The position numbers and the translations under genes are program-made. From the NCBI GenBank assembly GCA_034440635.1, contig JAOTON010000958.1, positions 434,001 to 498,000 on the forward strand: a stretch of 64,000 nt of DNA, written 5' to 3'. The DNA is from Lepas anatifera. Lineage: Eukaryota > Arthropoda > Thecostraca > Lepadidae. Below the pieces are notes generated by a model, which saw only the letters and a list, made by a program, of their open reading frames with translations, was not told the DNA's origin and did not search any database. This document shows, in pieces, positions 12,249 to 24,306 of the stretch. Position 1 is the stretch's first letter. Each line of letters starts with the position of its first letter.

Positions 12249-12756
12249 CAGGCTGCCGGTTCCAGGCGGGGGAGCCGGACTGCTGGAGGCCCCGGTCGGC
12301 TGTCGGTGAGCCAGCTGCTGAACAGGGGAGCACATAGCCAGCGCCGCCTGCCGCTGCGGCTGCTGCGGGGCCGGGCTGATGGTGGCTGTGCCCGTCTGCC
12401 GCTGAGGCTGAGCCTGCTGAGGCGCTGGACTGGTGGCCGCCGTCGCCGTCTGCCGCTGAGGCTGCTGAGGCGCCGGACTCGCCGACACTGTGGTCGGACG
12501 GTGGAGCATCTGCTGAGGGCCGGACTCTGACCCGGTCAGCAGTCGGTGCGGTGCCTGGAGGAACGCCCCTCCGGCGAACACGCCCTGGTGCTGGACCCGC
12601 TGCGCCGGCTGGAGACTGGTCTGGCAGCCCTGCTGCAGGCCCTGCTGCAGGCCATGCTGCAGAGACAGCTGCGAGCTGTGCTGCTGCAGCGGAAGCGACG
12701 CCGGCGTCCTCACCATGGCAGCCACGTCAGAACTCTGCGGGCTGAGTTCACCAGGC
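12249..12756 (-). CDS. Internal exon, Gln/Pro-rich region of an unknown protein
   Basis: On the minus strand a textbook acceptor (TTTATCTCCTTTCAG) opens a 508-nt frame closed by the donor CAGCCTG/GTGAGTG. It starts with one base of a codon and ends in phase 0. The protein part is low complexity: a Gln-rich stretch (LQQGLQQG) and then about four repeats of an SPAPQQPQRQT-like unit of 13-20 residues, ending in PAPPPGTG. Such repeats are typical of disordered activation or scaffold regions. The first base (G) completes the AG left by the exon at 20027-20973, giving Arg, so the two join in frame. A join from the microexon at 21083-21124 is equally in phase. No catalytic domain is visible and the family is not recognised. 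Confidence 0.75.
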
Positions 12757-15671
12757 CTGAAAGGAGATAAAGATATCATGTCAGCCACTAGCTGAGGGCC
12801 AGGCTACGGTAGTCGGAACAAGATGAAAGAAGCATCTTTCATTGGCACTAGGTGTTCAGCTTCGGTACTTTCGACCCGAATACCGACCCGATTTAAATTT
12901 GTATCGTACAGCGGAGTCCGATTAAAGTTATCCTGGATTATGTGCTCGAAAAATTGTCATTTGAAAACCCCACATTTTCAAAAGCAAATAATGAATTGCC
13001 ATCGCAGAGCCACTTAAAAATATTTAAATCTGATAAACCAAAACAGATGGACAAATATTTCATTTGATCTTAAAGACCTGATCAACATCAGATACTGTAG
13101 CAGAAGTAAGAACGTAGAGGTAGTCCAGTGTCCGAAACATTTCCGAAAATTTAGGGACCCTTCGACTGATCTCCGAACTCAACTCGGACATTCCTTATCT
13201 TCCAATTTGACCGGTGACTAATTGGCACCTCTAATACGTTTGGCACCTTTAACCCGCAGATAGCTACTTTTAAAATTATTCAACAGTATCATATTGGGCC
13301 TAAGTATGATGATAATTACAGTAAAAACCTCCTCCTCTGTATGCGTTTATATAAACTGTTTCCTTTTTATATGGAATGAACCGGGAGCAAATCGATCTAT
13401 GCGGCTTTCCTTCAACATTCATGTGTATATTTTGATGCCAATAAAGGAGAGCAGAGTGTGTACGGTTAAAGGAAACAAACTTATTGAATCATAAAGGTTA
13501 ACATGCTCCAAGTAGTGGCAAACAAATGGTCAAACATAAATTCAGAAGACTATGAGCTGTGACTGATGAAAGACATAGCTGACTGTTGTTCCGCCCCCAG
13601 GATGTGAATCTATGGAAGACACTGCGGGGGACATTAGATTCCCGCACGATTCACACTGCCCTTCGTACACCTCGCACCTGGCTTATGTGAGCCCAATCCT
13701 AACGTCTGGGCATTATGCACGGCTTTATGGTGGATAATACGACCCAAGCGGGCACTCGCCGCATTTCTATCTGGCTGGTCCATGGTGTTTGTGTCGGACA
13801 TTAGAGGTGCTGTTTTCTGATTTCACTCGGACGGCGCCCCGGCCAGGAAACATGCCCGCAGAGCCGGTGTTATGCAGACCAAATGCAAATGTCTGGCACC
13901 TCGCGCGCTAGGACACCGATGCCGTCGACGCTGATGCTATTTCTGTCGACCTCTCTCATAAATTGACAGAGCACGCTCGCGGCGTAATGGTCTACCACAG
14001 AGAAGACAACTTAGGAGCGCACGACCGCAGCACATGGCAGAGAACATTGTCAGACTTCCTCACAAACATCACGTCTATATTTCCATTTTGACACAGTTCA
14101 GATATGTCCCCAATAGACATGCGCCTAAGGCAGAACTTCACACAGTAAATGCATAATGATTGTACAAGGTGGTGAACAACGATAATCTTAAGGTTCCTCA
14201 ATCAACCACACATTGACTGTAAACGACCTATACCGGAAACGTTCCATTTTGACGATAGTGCGGGCGCGTCGCGGGCGATGGGGCGATTCCAACCCCATTT
14301 AACCGACCATCACCCACGGGTCGACGTTACCGGCGCCACGGCGGCCATGACATGCCCTCGGGCGGAGAGCGACGCGCTCCGAACAGCGCGATGTGGTGAT
14401 TAGATAACGGAACTCGAATTGCTGACGGCCGTGCGTTTAGTTCAATGTTGGGCTAGGTTTAAATGCGCCACAGACGCCGCTGTGTTCATTACTGCCGGCC
14501 GCGCCACTGAGATATGATCGCATTCCTGACTTACAGCTATTGCTCCTGTCTTGTCTTTGTTTTGGTCACACTCGGGGGGCAACAACGGAAGAGTACCGCT
14601 TTCAGTCGCGAAGGCGTTGAAAGCCAAACTGCATAGAAATAATGGCATACGACTTGAGGTGAACCAAAAGAATCTTTAGGTTTCCAATCAAAGGTTGTAA
14701 TATTTATACTAGTCTCGACGCAGCAAATTGATGACGAATATTTCTTAATCAAAATATTGATTCTATGTTTAGAGCCTTACCGCGAGGCTGCTGTCTGTCT
14801 GACCCGATCATGTTAAAGTCTTACTTGCTCGAGTTTCTGCTCAGTTCATGCAAAGGGCTTGCTGTCTGCTTGTCAGAAAGTGTTGAATCAAAATATATCT
14901 TGCCACAATCTTTGCGGAAAACGGAACCGTCAGGCATGCTAACCAAGGCCTTATATAGACTGCTAGCATGATACCTCTAAAAAATTGCGGTTGTGCTTTC
15001 ATAAGCTGCAAAGGAAAATGATAATCTAGAGACTCCTCGCCAAGCTTGGTTGTGTCACTAGTGTTAAGTGAAACAAGTTTACACTATATGACCTTGTATC
15101 CATTTTATATCGTTCCGTATTTTATCTTACTAGAAAAAACAATCGCTTCTACGAAAAAAATCAAAACGGTGCAATCCAAACTCCACACATACCTAAATAC
15201 CAACTGTCTCAGAAGAACCATATGACTAAAATTTAAGACCATCTGGCCGTATCAGTACAGTGACTCAAACAACTGAAAATATGCCAATCTTGGGTGAAAT
15301 GCTGCCCAGGAGTTTCAGTAAAAGCAAAACACTTTAACATGCTAAACTTGAAACTGTTTGGTCCTCAAGACAAAAGGAGAACTTTCGCAGCATATATGCT
15401 TGGTTTACTTTATAAGTGGCCAAATCATTTTCCACTCAGATGTCAGAGCGGTCTGGCGTGGCCGTTGTTGGAGTAAAGAGAGCCCGTTGTCGGTGTAATC
15501 TCATACTTACTGACGTCTGAACCAGTGGTCAGGGTGGCATGGGGCTCCCTCGGCGGCGAAACCTACACGTTTATTTCTTTGCGAACGGTACCATGGATAG
15601 ATGCATTAATTCCACCTTTGTACCAATCGCCGATATTTGTGATGTTGAGATGTGAATTTGGAGAAATATAT
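12757..15671. other. Intron-like stretch; GC-rich patch at 14236-14400
   Basis: No exon is supported. The 14236-14400 patch has many CpGs (GTGCGGGCGCGTCGCGGGCG) inside otherwise AT-leaning DNA and could be a regulatory island. The donor-like sites seen here on the minus strand lack acceptors. Confidence 0.45.
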
Positions 15672-15802
15672 GTCGGTCGGTCGGTCAGTCGGTCGGTCGG
15701 TCGGTCGGTCGGTCGGTCGGTCGGTCGGTCGTTCGGTCGGTCGGTGGTCGGTCGGTCGGTCAGTCGGTCGATATGAATATCTATCTGTCTGTCTGTCTGT
15801 CT
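15672..15802. repeat. Tetranucleotide microsatellites (GGTC)n and (CTGT)n
   Basis: About 24 near-perfect copies of GGTC run from 15672 to 15769. After a short gap come five copies of CTGT. The open frame through the array on the plus strand (repeated Ser-Val-Gly-Arg) is a product of the repeat. Confidence 0.95.
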
Positions 15803-17578
15803 GAACGTTTGTCTGTTAAATTTTTATAAATGAAATGTTACTCAACCCTGCATATGCACATAGGGCCTCATTAAGACGATCATTGACATCAAGCAATCTG
15901 GTAACTGCCTTCATGCCTTGAGTATCCGTTTATGCATAACAACGCCTTCGAAAGAAATATTATACGAAGGTTATACGCTAATTTTCTGCCCTTTGACAGG
16001 AGCAAATGCACTTCTGAAGTTTTCTAGACCATGGCAAGATTTATAAGTTCAGCGATCGTTGTGCGACTAATTCATTAAAGAGTAACATACGATTTTTTAC
16101 TTTAATTTTTTTATTGTCCTAGATATACGCCGCTACCATGAATTTATTGAACAGATATCCCTCGAAAATGGTCCCATACTAGATCTTATCATCCGTCTGA
16201 GACATGACTGTCCAATTGCATGAACATAAGAGTATGCTTTCCTACTGCTATCTTTAACTCACGGACATGTTTCACAGATTGCAAGGCTGTGTCAAGGCAG
16301 GCTTAAAAGCGCCATCTCCGAGAACCAACGCTACAGGAATTAAGGAAAACTCCGATTTCCGGAACTAAAAAAACGGGCTCTAAAACAGCATTCGGTTAAA
16401 ACATACGCGTTGGTGTGTTTCTGACCCAAAGAGGAAGCCCAGGCGGACCTGGCATGATGCCGATCATTTGTCACCCTGTCCTTTTTAAACATACGCGGCT
16501 GTGGAGATTGTGGAAGTCACCTCCTGGAACTGTTTGACATGCTACGACGCAGGACACGATTGCTATCGCAGAACTGGATGTGATAAAACGTCACCATGGG
16601 TGACACCGTTAGTAACGGACCATTGTCCTGCAGCCCGCGCGGACGTACGGTGGTAGCCATGAAGGCATGACCACGGTAACATATCACTCCCAAGGACATG
16701 CCCAATATATCACAGTCTGGGAATTCTCGGCTGTCAACAGGAATACACGTCTAAAATACAAGACCTGGTACAAACAAAGTAGGTGGGCAATATCGAGCCT
16801 ACTATAACTTTCCGCTAGATTGGCCGGTGGCGGCAGTGTCAGGGTTTGAGATGGGAATCCGTGTAAGGCGGGCGGCCATCCGTCTGACGCCGGGGCGCTT
16901 CGTCACAGATCCCGTCGCAGATACCCGGCCTGATGAATACCGTGCGACCACACCGACCGTAGCTGCTTCGGCAAATGGATGGTGTAATTCTTACTGTAGC
17001 TACAGCGTGTGATCTTATCTCAGGCGAAAGGTAAACATCCCACTTTGAAGAATCGTCTCTACACATCATACGGACGAAATGCTGGGCTTTGGTGAATGTT
17101 GACGAGGCAAGACGGTGCTTATGTGAAATAGCTCAGATTTATAAATATCGTGGAGAGTAGGTAAATCAAGCTCACGCATTAAATATACATTCATTTTATC
17201 GGCATTTATTTTTTCTGGTAGTGAAGTTGGTACATATAGATGTCATTGACGCGACAGCAATTAGGAAAACGATTAGTGCATTTTGGTTGTGCAAACTTGT
17301 CGGAATATTCTTGCATCTATAGCTATATTTATCTATAATTTGCAGGTCGACATCCGATATGTGTCTCACTGAAGAAGGACGATTTGGAAATGCAACTAAC
17401 GAAAGAAATAAGCCCATTTGAAACGACTTAGTATTTTTGTATCAAGCGGCTTCAAAATGGCTTTTAAACATTATCCAGCATAAGTCATTTTTAAGGATTC
17501 ATATAGCTAACAGCCGCGATTGATGGATAAATAATCCGGTTCCCATAATGAATGATTATGAAGAAATTCTAAATTGCT
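15803..17578. other. No supported feature
   Basis: This is mixed-composition, intron-like DNA with no splice-bounded open frames and no repeat with clear ends. Confidence 0.5.
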
Positions 17579-17945
17579 GCCCCAGTAGCTCAGTTGGTAT
17601 AGCGTTGGGCTACGGCCCGCTGCTCAGAAACATTCAGTGGTAGTGCATGTCCAGGCTTGGGATCGGTTCCCCTGAGACGCTCTGGCGCTCAATAGTTTAC
17701 CTGACATACAGGCCGGCTGGCAACTGACAGGTGAGAGGGTGACCTGAGCGGGGCGGCCGTCCCTGTGCTTTGTGGGACGTTAAGCTTTGGCTTCTAAATT
17801 GCCCCTTCATCGCAAGAGCTGCTCGTTCGGATGGTGGGGTTGGGGTCTCCGTGCCAAACCCATTGATGACTTTAGTGAGGCTCCAACTCCAATAACAAAA
17901 CCTGCAATAACTTGGACAAAATTTAGAAAAGAAAAGAAAAAGTAA
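17579..17945 (+). mobile_element. tRNA-derived SINE, family A, complete copy
   Basis: The head reads CCCCAGTAGCTCAGTTGGTA, a good RNA polymerase III A box of tRNA type. A B-box-like GGATCGGTTCCCC follows about 70 bases later. The body contains GACCTGAGCGGGGCGGCC and TGTGCTTTGTGGGACGTTAA, and the tail ends in AGAAAAGAAAAGAAAAAG. The same order of motifs, including CTGCAATAACTTGGACAA before the tail, is found in reverse orientation at 44180-44529. Being tRNA-derived and without coding capacity, it would depend on a LINE for movement. Confidence 0.85.
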
Positions 17946-20026
17946 CTCGAGTGAGATAACACCAAAATTTAGCATCATCTAGATCTGTCAATTCCAGCAA
18001 AGATAAGACATTTCAGGAATATGGAAACACAACTCACCCTACTAGGGCATTGCGGCCAGTGGCAGATGTCTATGAGCTACAAACATTCCAGGAAGCCTTT
18101 GAGGGTTATTAAATAAAACACTAAGTAGGTGGAAGAAAGAAAAAGGAAAACTACAAAAAACAACAATAAGCAAACTGACTGCCGCTCGCAAACATTCTTT
18201 GGAATCGTCCTGGCAACAAACTTGGCAGAAACAATGCCTATATCTTCAAGCCCCAATCAGATCAACTGTTTTCCGCTGGTAAACAAACTCCGAGGTCATA
18301 CATTTTCAGCGCGTTATCTAAAAAAAAATCATCTGTCTTATAATCAACCTTCAAAAATATCATCCGAGGAGAGATTTTGAAGGGTTGCGGGTAATTGCGC
18401 GTGCCTTGAGTTCCAGTTCAGGTGGCCGAGGCTGCTGTAGCCGATGCTGTATCGGTACCAGGTGTGATGTGTGTGGCAGCAGCCCAACGTGCCAGCCCCG
18501 GCGAGGACCAGTGAAGCATATCGGCTTAATCTCAATCGCTCGCTCCATCACGTAATTCATCCAGGACCGGGCGTGAGGCTGTTCTGGAAGAATGGAGTGA
18601 CCAGTCGTCGGTCATAATCTCATCTCGAACCATTTATCCACATTCTCCACTCCAATAGCTCAACCGGCATGGCCGTCCGATGATGTGTATACCGAGTGAA
18701 CCATGCTAGTTAAAATTAGCAAGTGGGGTCCAACCAGCATTCTTGAACCAGGAGAAATTCTTGATTGAAGAGCTTTTTTGAGCTGGGTCAGTAGACCCAA
18801 TTTGGTGCCACATAAGCCAGATGAGATCACGCAAAGTATTCAAAATTTGAGTTAAGAACATTCTGAGCCCCTGGCTATGTTTGCTGAGCAGAATAGAAAA
18901 ACAAAGTGGCCGCTAAAAAAAAGTGTTTTTTCAACGTCCATGTGTGCCCATGGAAGCCCTAAGAGTTCTATTTTTTCCAGTTGTTCTCTGGGAGAGACTT
19001 GTGGAAAAATGCACTGACCGGTGACTTCAGCAATGGGATAGATGAAAATACTAATCAAAAGTGCAATACGGAAAACAGCTTTTGATCAAAGGTGACTAGA
19101 ACGAGAAAGAAGACACCGAAAACCCCTACAACGACTGCTTTAAAATAGTCTCGGCTCAGATCCAGTGCAAAGTTCGCAGCTCCGAGACGGGTTGGCACCA
19201 CCTGACGGTTTTCCATCGTAATTCTCACACGGCTTCCGCATGAATTTGATGGATAGGAATATTTTTACAGGACACTCTTATTCAGATGAGCATCGGTCTT
19301 ATGTGGAACCAATGTCAAGAAGTCTCGCGCATGCTCACTTTTATGGATGCTGGGACTACCCGGCCTTTCATGAATGGGTTAATTTGTTTCGTTTTTTTTT
19401 AACTGAGGAAAAGAACATTTCCAGTATGATAAGATGCATTGATTTCAACTCGGGTGAATGAAACTGAGCAAATTTTAATGATTAAAATATAAATAAAAAC
19501 CAAAAGCATATCGTGTAGCATGATTTCAAAGTAATCTAGTTTGCACGATGCCCAGCGATGTGATTCAGGAACGAAACAGCTGACCGACAAATATACCCGG
19601 GTCAACAAGAAAATAGCTCTCCATCCCACAGCCTGTAATTTCGGTTATTAATGACTGATGCGGCAGGACATCTGGTCGTCGCGCAGTTTAGCCAGCAAAT
19701 CTAAAGCTGCCAAACTCACGCATCTCTGGGTCAGCCAAACGCATCAATGACATGTTGGGCTTCGATCAGCTATATTTGCTTCAAAGTCCATTAGCCGCCA
19801 CTCGAGAATACACTTTACGACGATGAGTACCTACGTACACACGCAATAGGTTTTTAATCGGCCTTATTGACCTCGTAGACCCGGACGCGCCATTTGCATA
19901 GCCCTAGAAAAATTATGAGTGAAAACTACATCTGGAAAGCACCACCGGCCTCTCTCCGCCCCTCCCCCTATCTATCTCCGTCTCTCTCTCTCGCTCTCCC
20001 AGACCCAGGAAGCGCCGGAGGCTCAC
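17946..20026. other. Intron-like stretch
   Basis: I see no supported exon. A tRNA-like piece (AATAGCTCAACCGGCATGG) near 18652 may be an old SINE head. A CT-rich tract at 19948-20005 lies just downstream of the donor of the exon at 20027-20973. Confidence 0.45.
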
Positions 20027-20973
20027 CTCAGCATCTCCTCCTGCGCGTCCAGCTTCGCCTCCGACTTGGAGCTGAAAACGGACTGAAGCCCGTTCCGCAT
20101 GGCCGCGTAGCTCAGCTTGGCTCCCCGCAGGAGGATGTCGCCGGAGCCGACGCTCTCGCAGCGCCTCAGCTTCAGGCCCGCCGCCGTCTTCTCCCGGCTG
20201 GGCGGGAAGGTGATGTCACTGGCGGTGACGCCGTGCGCCATCAGGTAGCTGACGGACGAGGCTGATGTGACCTCCACGGCGTCGCCGTCGCTAGATTTGA
20301 CCGAGTGATAGCCGGTATCGTAGCCGGGAGGGCTGCGGCCGCTGTCGGTCGTGACCGGTCCCGCCGACTGGCCGGCGGCCTGGGGGTCGGCAATGGCACG
20401 ATCGTGCCTGCAATGGGTTACCGACACGTCCGACGGCGAGCCTATCGGCGCACTTTCGCCGCGCTCGTGTGCGGCTCCCGTCGCCTTATCTGCCGGCGCC
20501 AGCCTCGGCTGATGCCTATCGCCGTCTTGCAGCGCGGAGTTGGCCAACTCCTGGTGGCAGCCCCGCTGCTGGGCGCACTCGGCCAGCCGCGATGAGTCGG
20601 GGCTTGTTTGGGACGCAGACTTGGCGTGATCTGGCGGAGATTGGAGGCTTTGTTGTGCTTCTGGCTGAGCGGCAGTCACCTCTTCAGGTGGGTCCGTGAC
20701 CCCCGGCACTTCTGGCTGGCGGCTAGGCCGTGTGTCACGACCGGGATCTGAGGCACGGCCAAGCTGCAGGTCACGGCACAGATCTAAGTCACGGCCGGAT
20801 GGGGCGTCGCGGCCGTGCTGGATGGCGATGCTGGTGGTGTGGTGACAGCCGCGCTCCGTCAGCTCGCTGCAGCCGCCGCACGTGCAGACGATGCTGTTGA
20901 ACGTGGTGTCGTCAAAGATGCGGATGATAGTACGCGCCATGGTGCCGTCTTCGGCCGCCGCCACGCATTGTCG
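20027..20973 (-). CDS. Large coding exon of an unknown Ser-rich protein, possible start at 20940
   Basis: This is the longest open segment in the window. The donor is strong (GATGCTGAG/GTGAGC), leaving two bases that are completed in phase by the exon at 12249-12756. Upstream, TTGCTTGCGCTTCAG could be an acceptor giving a phase-0 internal exon. GGCACCATGG at 20943-20937 is an excellent start context, giving a protein that begins MARTIIRIFDDTTFNSIVCT. This fits either a first coding exon with an internal promoter (CpG-rich DNA lies just upstream) or an internal exon. The N-terminal part has a short Cys cluster (CTCGGC). A Gln/Pro/Ser-rich middle follows, and a better ordered end contains SSVSYLMAHGVTASDITFPP. 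No known domain is recognised. Confidence 0.8.
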
Positions 20974-21082
20974 CTGAAGCGCAAGCAATTGCGAGCAGAC
21001 TCAGTTAAGACCTTCGCATCATTGCACACACATCATGTCTCCTGAACGTACACCGCGAGCGACACCGTCCAACTTCACTGAC

Positions 21083-21124
21083 CTGGGCCTCTCTTTAGCA
21101 TATCGTCCAAAAGAGTCATCACCA
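21083..21124 (-). CDS. Candidate 42-nt microexon
   Basis: On the minus strand GAACCATTCCAG (a modest acceptor) and CCCAG/GTCAGTG (a good donor) enclose 42 nt. It starts with a single base and ends in phase 2, and reads GDDSFGRYAKERPR when joined. Its end phase equals that of the exon at 20027-20973, so it could be spliced to 12249-12756 as an alternative that skips the large exon. The short size and weak pyrimidine tract keep confidence low. Confidence 0.33.
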
Positions 21125-21149
21125 CTGGAATGGTTCAAGCATTCTCTCA

Positions 21150-21360
21150 CAGATGTCCCGTCCCACTGCCTACGCCCGGTTTACCCCATGGCGGTACGCA
21201 CGAGTGCGACGCGCCCAGACCCTGGTGGCGCGGCTGGTCTCGGCTGGCGTCAGTGGCGCACTGACAGCGTCGGCGCGCCGCTCTCGTCTCACGTGCGCCG
21301 ACGGAGCGGCGGCGCGGCGCAGGGCACGGCTCCGCGCGCCGCAATTGTCCCGGTTTCACT
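21150..21360. promoter_or_regulatory. CpG-rich segment upstream of the 20.9-kb exon
   Basis: The DNA here is dense in CG (GACGGAGCGGCGGCGCGGCG), unlike its flanks. It lies 200-400 bp upstream, in minus-strand sense, of the GGCACCATGG start at 20940. An internal promoter is therefore plausible. No clear TATA box was seen. Confidence 0.35.
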
Positions 21361-24243
21361 CATCTGCCCTTCTTCCACAGGGCAGTAGACGGTGACAATA
21401 CTGGACTCCGAACTGTGTCAAAGTTTTAGGTGTTTGCAATTTCGTTAAAGCGGTGGACAAGGTCACGCAGACAGTGTTCCCGTCCATTCACCTGGGTTCT
21501 CACTGTGCTCCTTTGCTGGTGACAGCGTACGCATAGAAACGTTTGATGCATCCTATTAGGGCTGACTTGGGCTAATTAGGTGACATGGCATTCTGATATC
21601 TAAAGATAACAGCAAGCTGTAATGCTAGGAACTCTGCGCGTCCCAGGCCGTGCCTTCGCTTGTTCCAGATTGAGACATTCCCGTACGAACCGTAGCTGAC
21701 GACGGACGAGAAAGTCATCTCCATAATGGTTCTAAATTTATTGAATGTCACGGCAGACCGAAAACCGAGGCGAAAACGTAATTAACGGCGGCTGGCACAT
21801 CTCATTTGTGTGAAATATGACCCGCACCGCTCTTTCACTCGGCTTATAATCGATCCCTAGCCTGCTTAGAATGCGTAAGTTTTATTCAGAAGGGCTTTTC
21901 TAGAGCAACCACAGGATACCTGACGAGGTGAATACCAACACAAGTTTCTGAATACGAAACTTTTTTAACTTTAATTTGAAGCAGCAGCAATAGCAAAATC
22001 TTCTCGAATGCATATTCTTAGTAGTTATCAAGACCTATGGGCCTTTTTGAAAATATAAACAGAAAACGTTCAGAATGTCTCAATGGATATGCTAGCCATG
22101 GGCCACAGAGCTCAAGCCTCTTGCAGAGGTCTCTGTGAAAACTTGGAGTATCAGAAGCTAATAAAACTTGTTTTAATACCAGTTCTAACGGAGCTGCTGT
22201 GCCTAGATGATTGTTGACTTTCATCTCATTTCGTTAGAAAAATTCGGGGTGCCGAGCTATGTGAGTTAAACGTTCTTAACCTTCACACTTCTGAGTCACT
22301 GCATACTTTCTCTACCCCATGTGAGGGTAGAGAAGCGAGGGTTGTTTGCTCGGTATGTCTGCGCAGGCATAGTATTCGGACATCAATCGGTCTTGACCGG
22401 GGAGCAGGTACCAATACCACTTAAATGTTACAATAAAAACATTTTCCTTGCAAAAGTCTCAAGGATTTTGTTCCTCCATTAAGAAAATACCATACACCAC
22501 ACAACACTGTCGAAGACTCTTTCAAACGTGATTCAGTACAATGCGCTGGAATCAAGATTTGAACATGATCTATTGGAATCGCTGAATGAGATAAGAAATC
22601 GGCTGGTCTTGAGGAGTACTATTTGGAGCATGCCCTGAGACTGGGCGGGCTGAATACACTGGCCCATTGGTACAGGGGTCTGAGGGTCACGCAGCAGTGT
22701 GGAATGTCCTTGGTTCAAGGATGCTCTTGAATGGGCCGTTCATCCAGGCTCCCACGCATCAGCCGCCCTATGTGGGCCGAATGGTGCCAAGTGTGAGATA
22801 TGACAGGAAGTGGGCCTTCAGATCCTGGTCTCACATTCGGATCTATAATAAAGTTCATCTGGTCCATCATTAATCTGATGACTCCCTTATCTTCAGCATA
22901 GGTGTCATTTGAGCGACCCCTATGTCGTAATCCAGTTTTTCTTCCGAGGGCGGCGCCGGTACCGGGCTACACCGGCCCGGCTCCGCTGCGGTTACCTGGG
23001 GTCAGTCGCCTTGAAGTGATCCGCTCCGTCCTGGTAATTACCCAAGCTGAAAACGCGCCGGAACATTCCATCACCGACGCTTATCACGGCCTCACGTAAA
23101 ACTGTGCAGTCTATGGACTCCAGATTAAAGAAGAACGCCTGTGTCAGGCTGCAGACCAGATAGAAGGATTACATGGAAAGCTTAATTTCAAATGACGTTG
23201 AAGGGAAACCAGATACCGTTGATCTGGGGCTAATTGTGAAAGGCTGGTCGGGAGGTCTCAACAACCAGGTGTAAGGCGGCTGAGTTTCCAAACAGACAAA
23301 GCAACCGCACTGCTATAAAACGCCACACACCCTAAGAGCAGGAAGAAAACAAAGAGATTGATTCATCGATTTGAAAGATGACACAGATAGATAGCGAGAG
23401 AAAAATCTCTAGCTAAGAGCGATGATAAGGCGGTAAAATCTGCATCCCACAGAGGCCAGCTATAAATGTTAGCTGATAAAGCGCCCCTTCGCTGCCCCCA
23501 TTCGATGAATGATAGGGATATGAGCACCGTTCGAGCTTTTAGACCACCATCCTCACCTAACCACTAAAACTACACTTCTTCATCTATAACTATTACAATA
23601 GAATAAGAAAATAATAAGAACTGATCTCCAGCTAATTCGAGGCTCGTGTGATTTACTTCAGCTTCGTTAGCAGCGTTCCGGTACCTACGCGGTGGCTAAT
23701 TTATCGATTGTAGATTATACCTACTGTCTGCCGGAATCGGCACGCCTGATTGGCTCGCCGGCGGCCCGTTATGGAGGTGCCCAGCCTGTGGATGGGATGC
23801 AAACTGCGAGCAGAGGCGGAAGCCTCCCACGAGCCTTGCTGTGCAGTGGTGGTTGATCATGCATGCAACGCACAACATCGCCTTCGTCATCTGCGGTCTA
23901 CAAAGTAAGTCATACCCGACACGGACTTTGCTGCAGGCTATATAAGGATAGGCACGCAGCCGACTTTGGGAACATAGGGTATAACTGGGTGTTCCGTGAA
24001 ACACCGCCTCGGTTGTATGTATGCTGCACACGTGATATAAAAATATATATATATAAATAATTGTTTTATGCTCAAACTTTTCCAAATGCAGCACACTCAA
24101 CGAAAACGTTATACATTCAACCTTCTGTAAGCTAAAAACTTATCTTATCGTTCTTTCTTCTCTTGGTTCTTTTCTTTTATATCTTGACTTGTCTACAACA
24201 GCTGTTCGCTGCCCAAACACCGGAGTGTGGCACACAAGCTCAC
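21361..24243. other. Intron-like stretch with a possible SINE near 22.7 kb
   Basis: Around 22650-22760 the sequence GGTCTGAGGGTCACGCAGCA followed by CCTTGGTTCAAGGATGC resembles a tRNA-like head with a B box. No exon is strongly supported. A plus-strand segment 23847-23904 has an acceptor and a GTAAGT donor, but two frames are open. Confidence 0.4.
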
Positions 24244-24306
24244 CTGAGCTACAGCGATCCACACAGTGAACGGTGAACCACAACTTAATGGTGACGTTGC
24301 GGACAT
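24244..24306 (-). CDS. Candidate alternative first coding exon, 21 codons
   Basis: On the minus strand an ATG in acceptable context (AGAATGT) opens 21 codons beginning MSATSPLSCGSPFTVWIAVA. They end exactly at a very good donor, GCTCAG/GTGAGCTTG, in phase 0. That phase fits the phase-0 acceptor of the exon at 20027-20973. The hydrophobic middle is short. A second frame reading NVRNVTIKLWF through a weak TTAG acceptor is also open, so the coding status is uncertain. Confidence 0.27.

Noticed and set aside
15525..15776. SVGRSVGR repeat peptide on the plus strand
   Set aside because: Product of the GGTC microsatellite.
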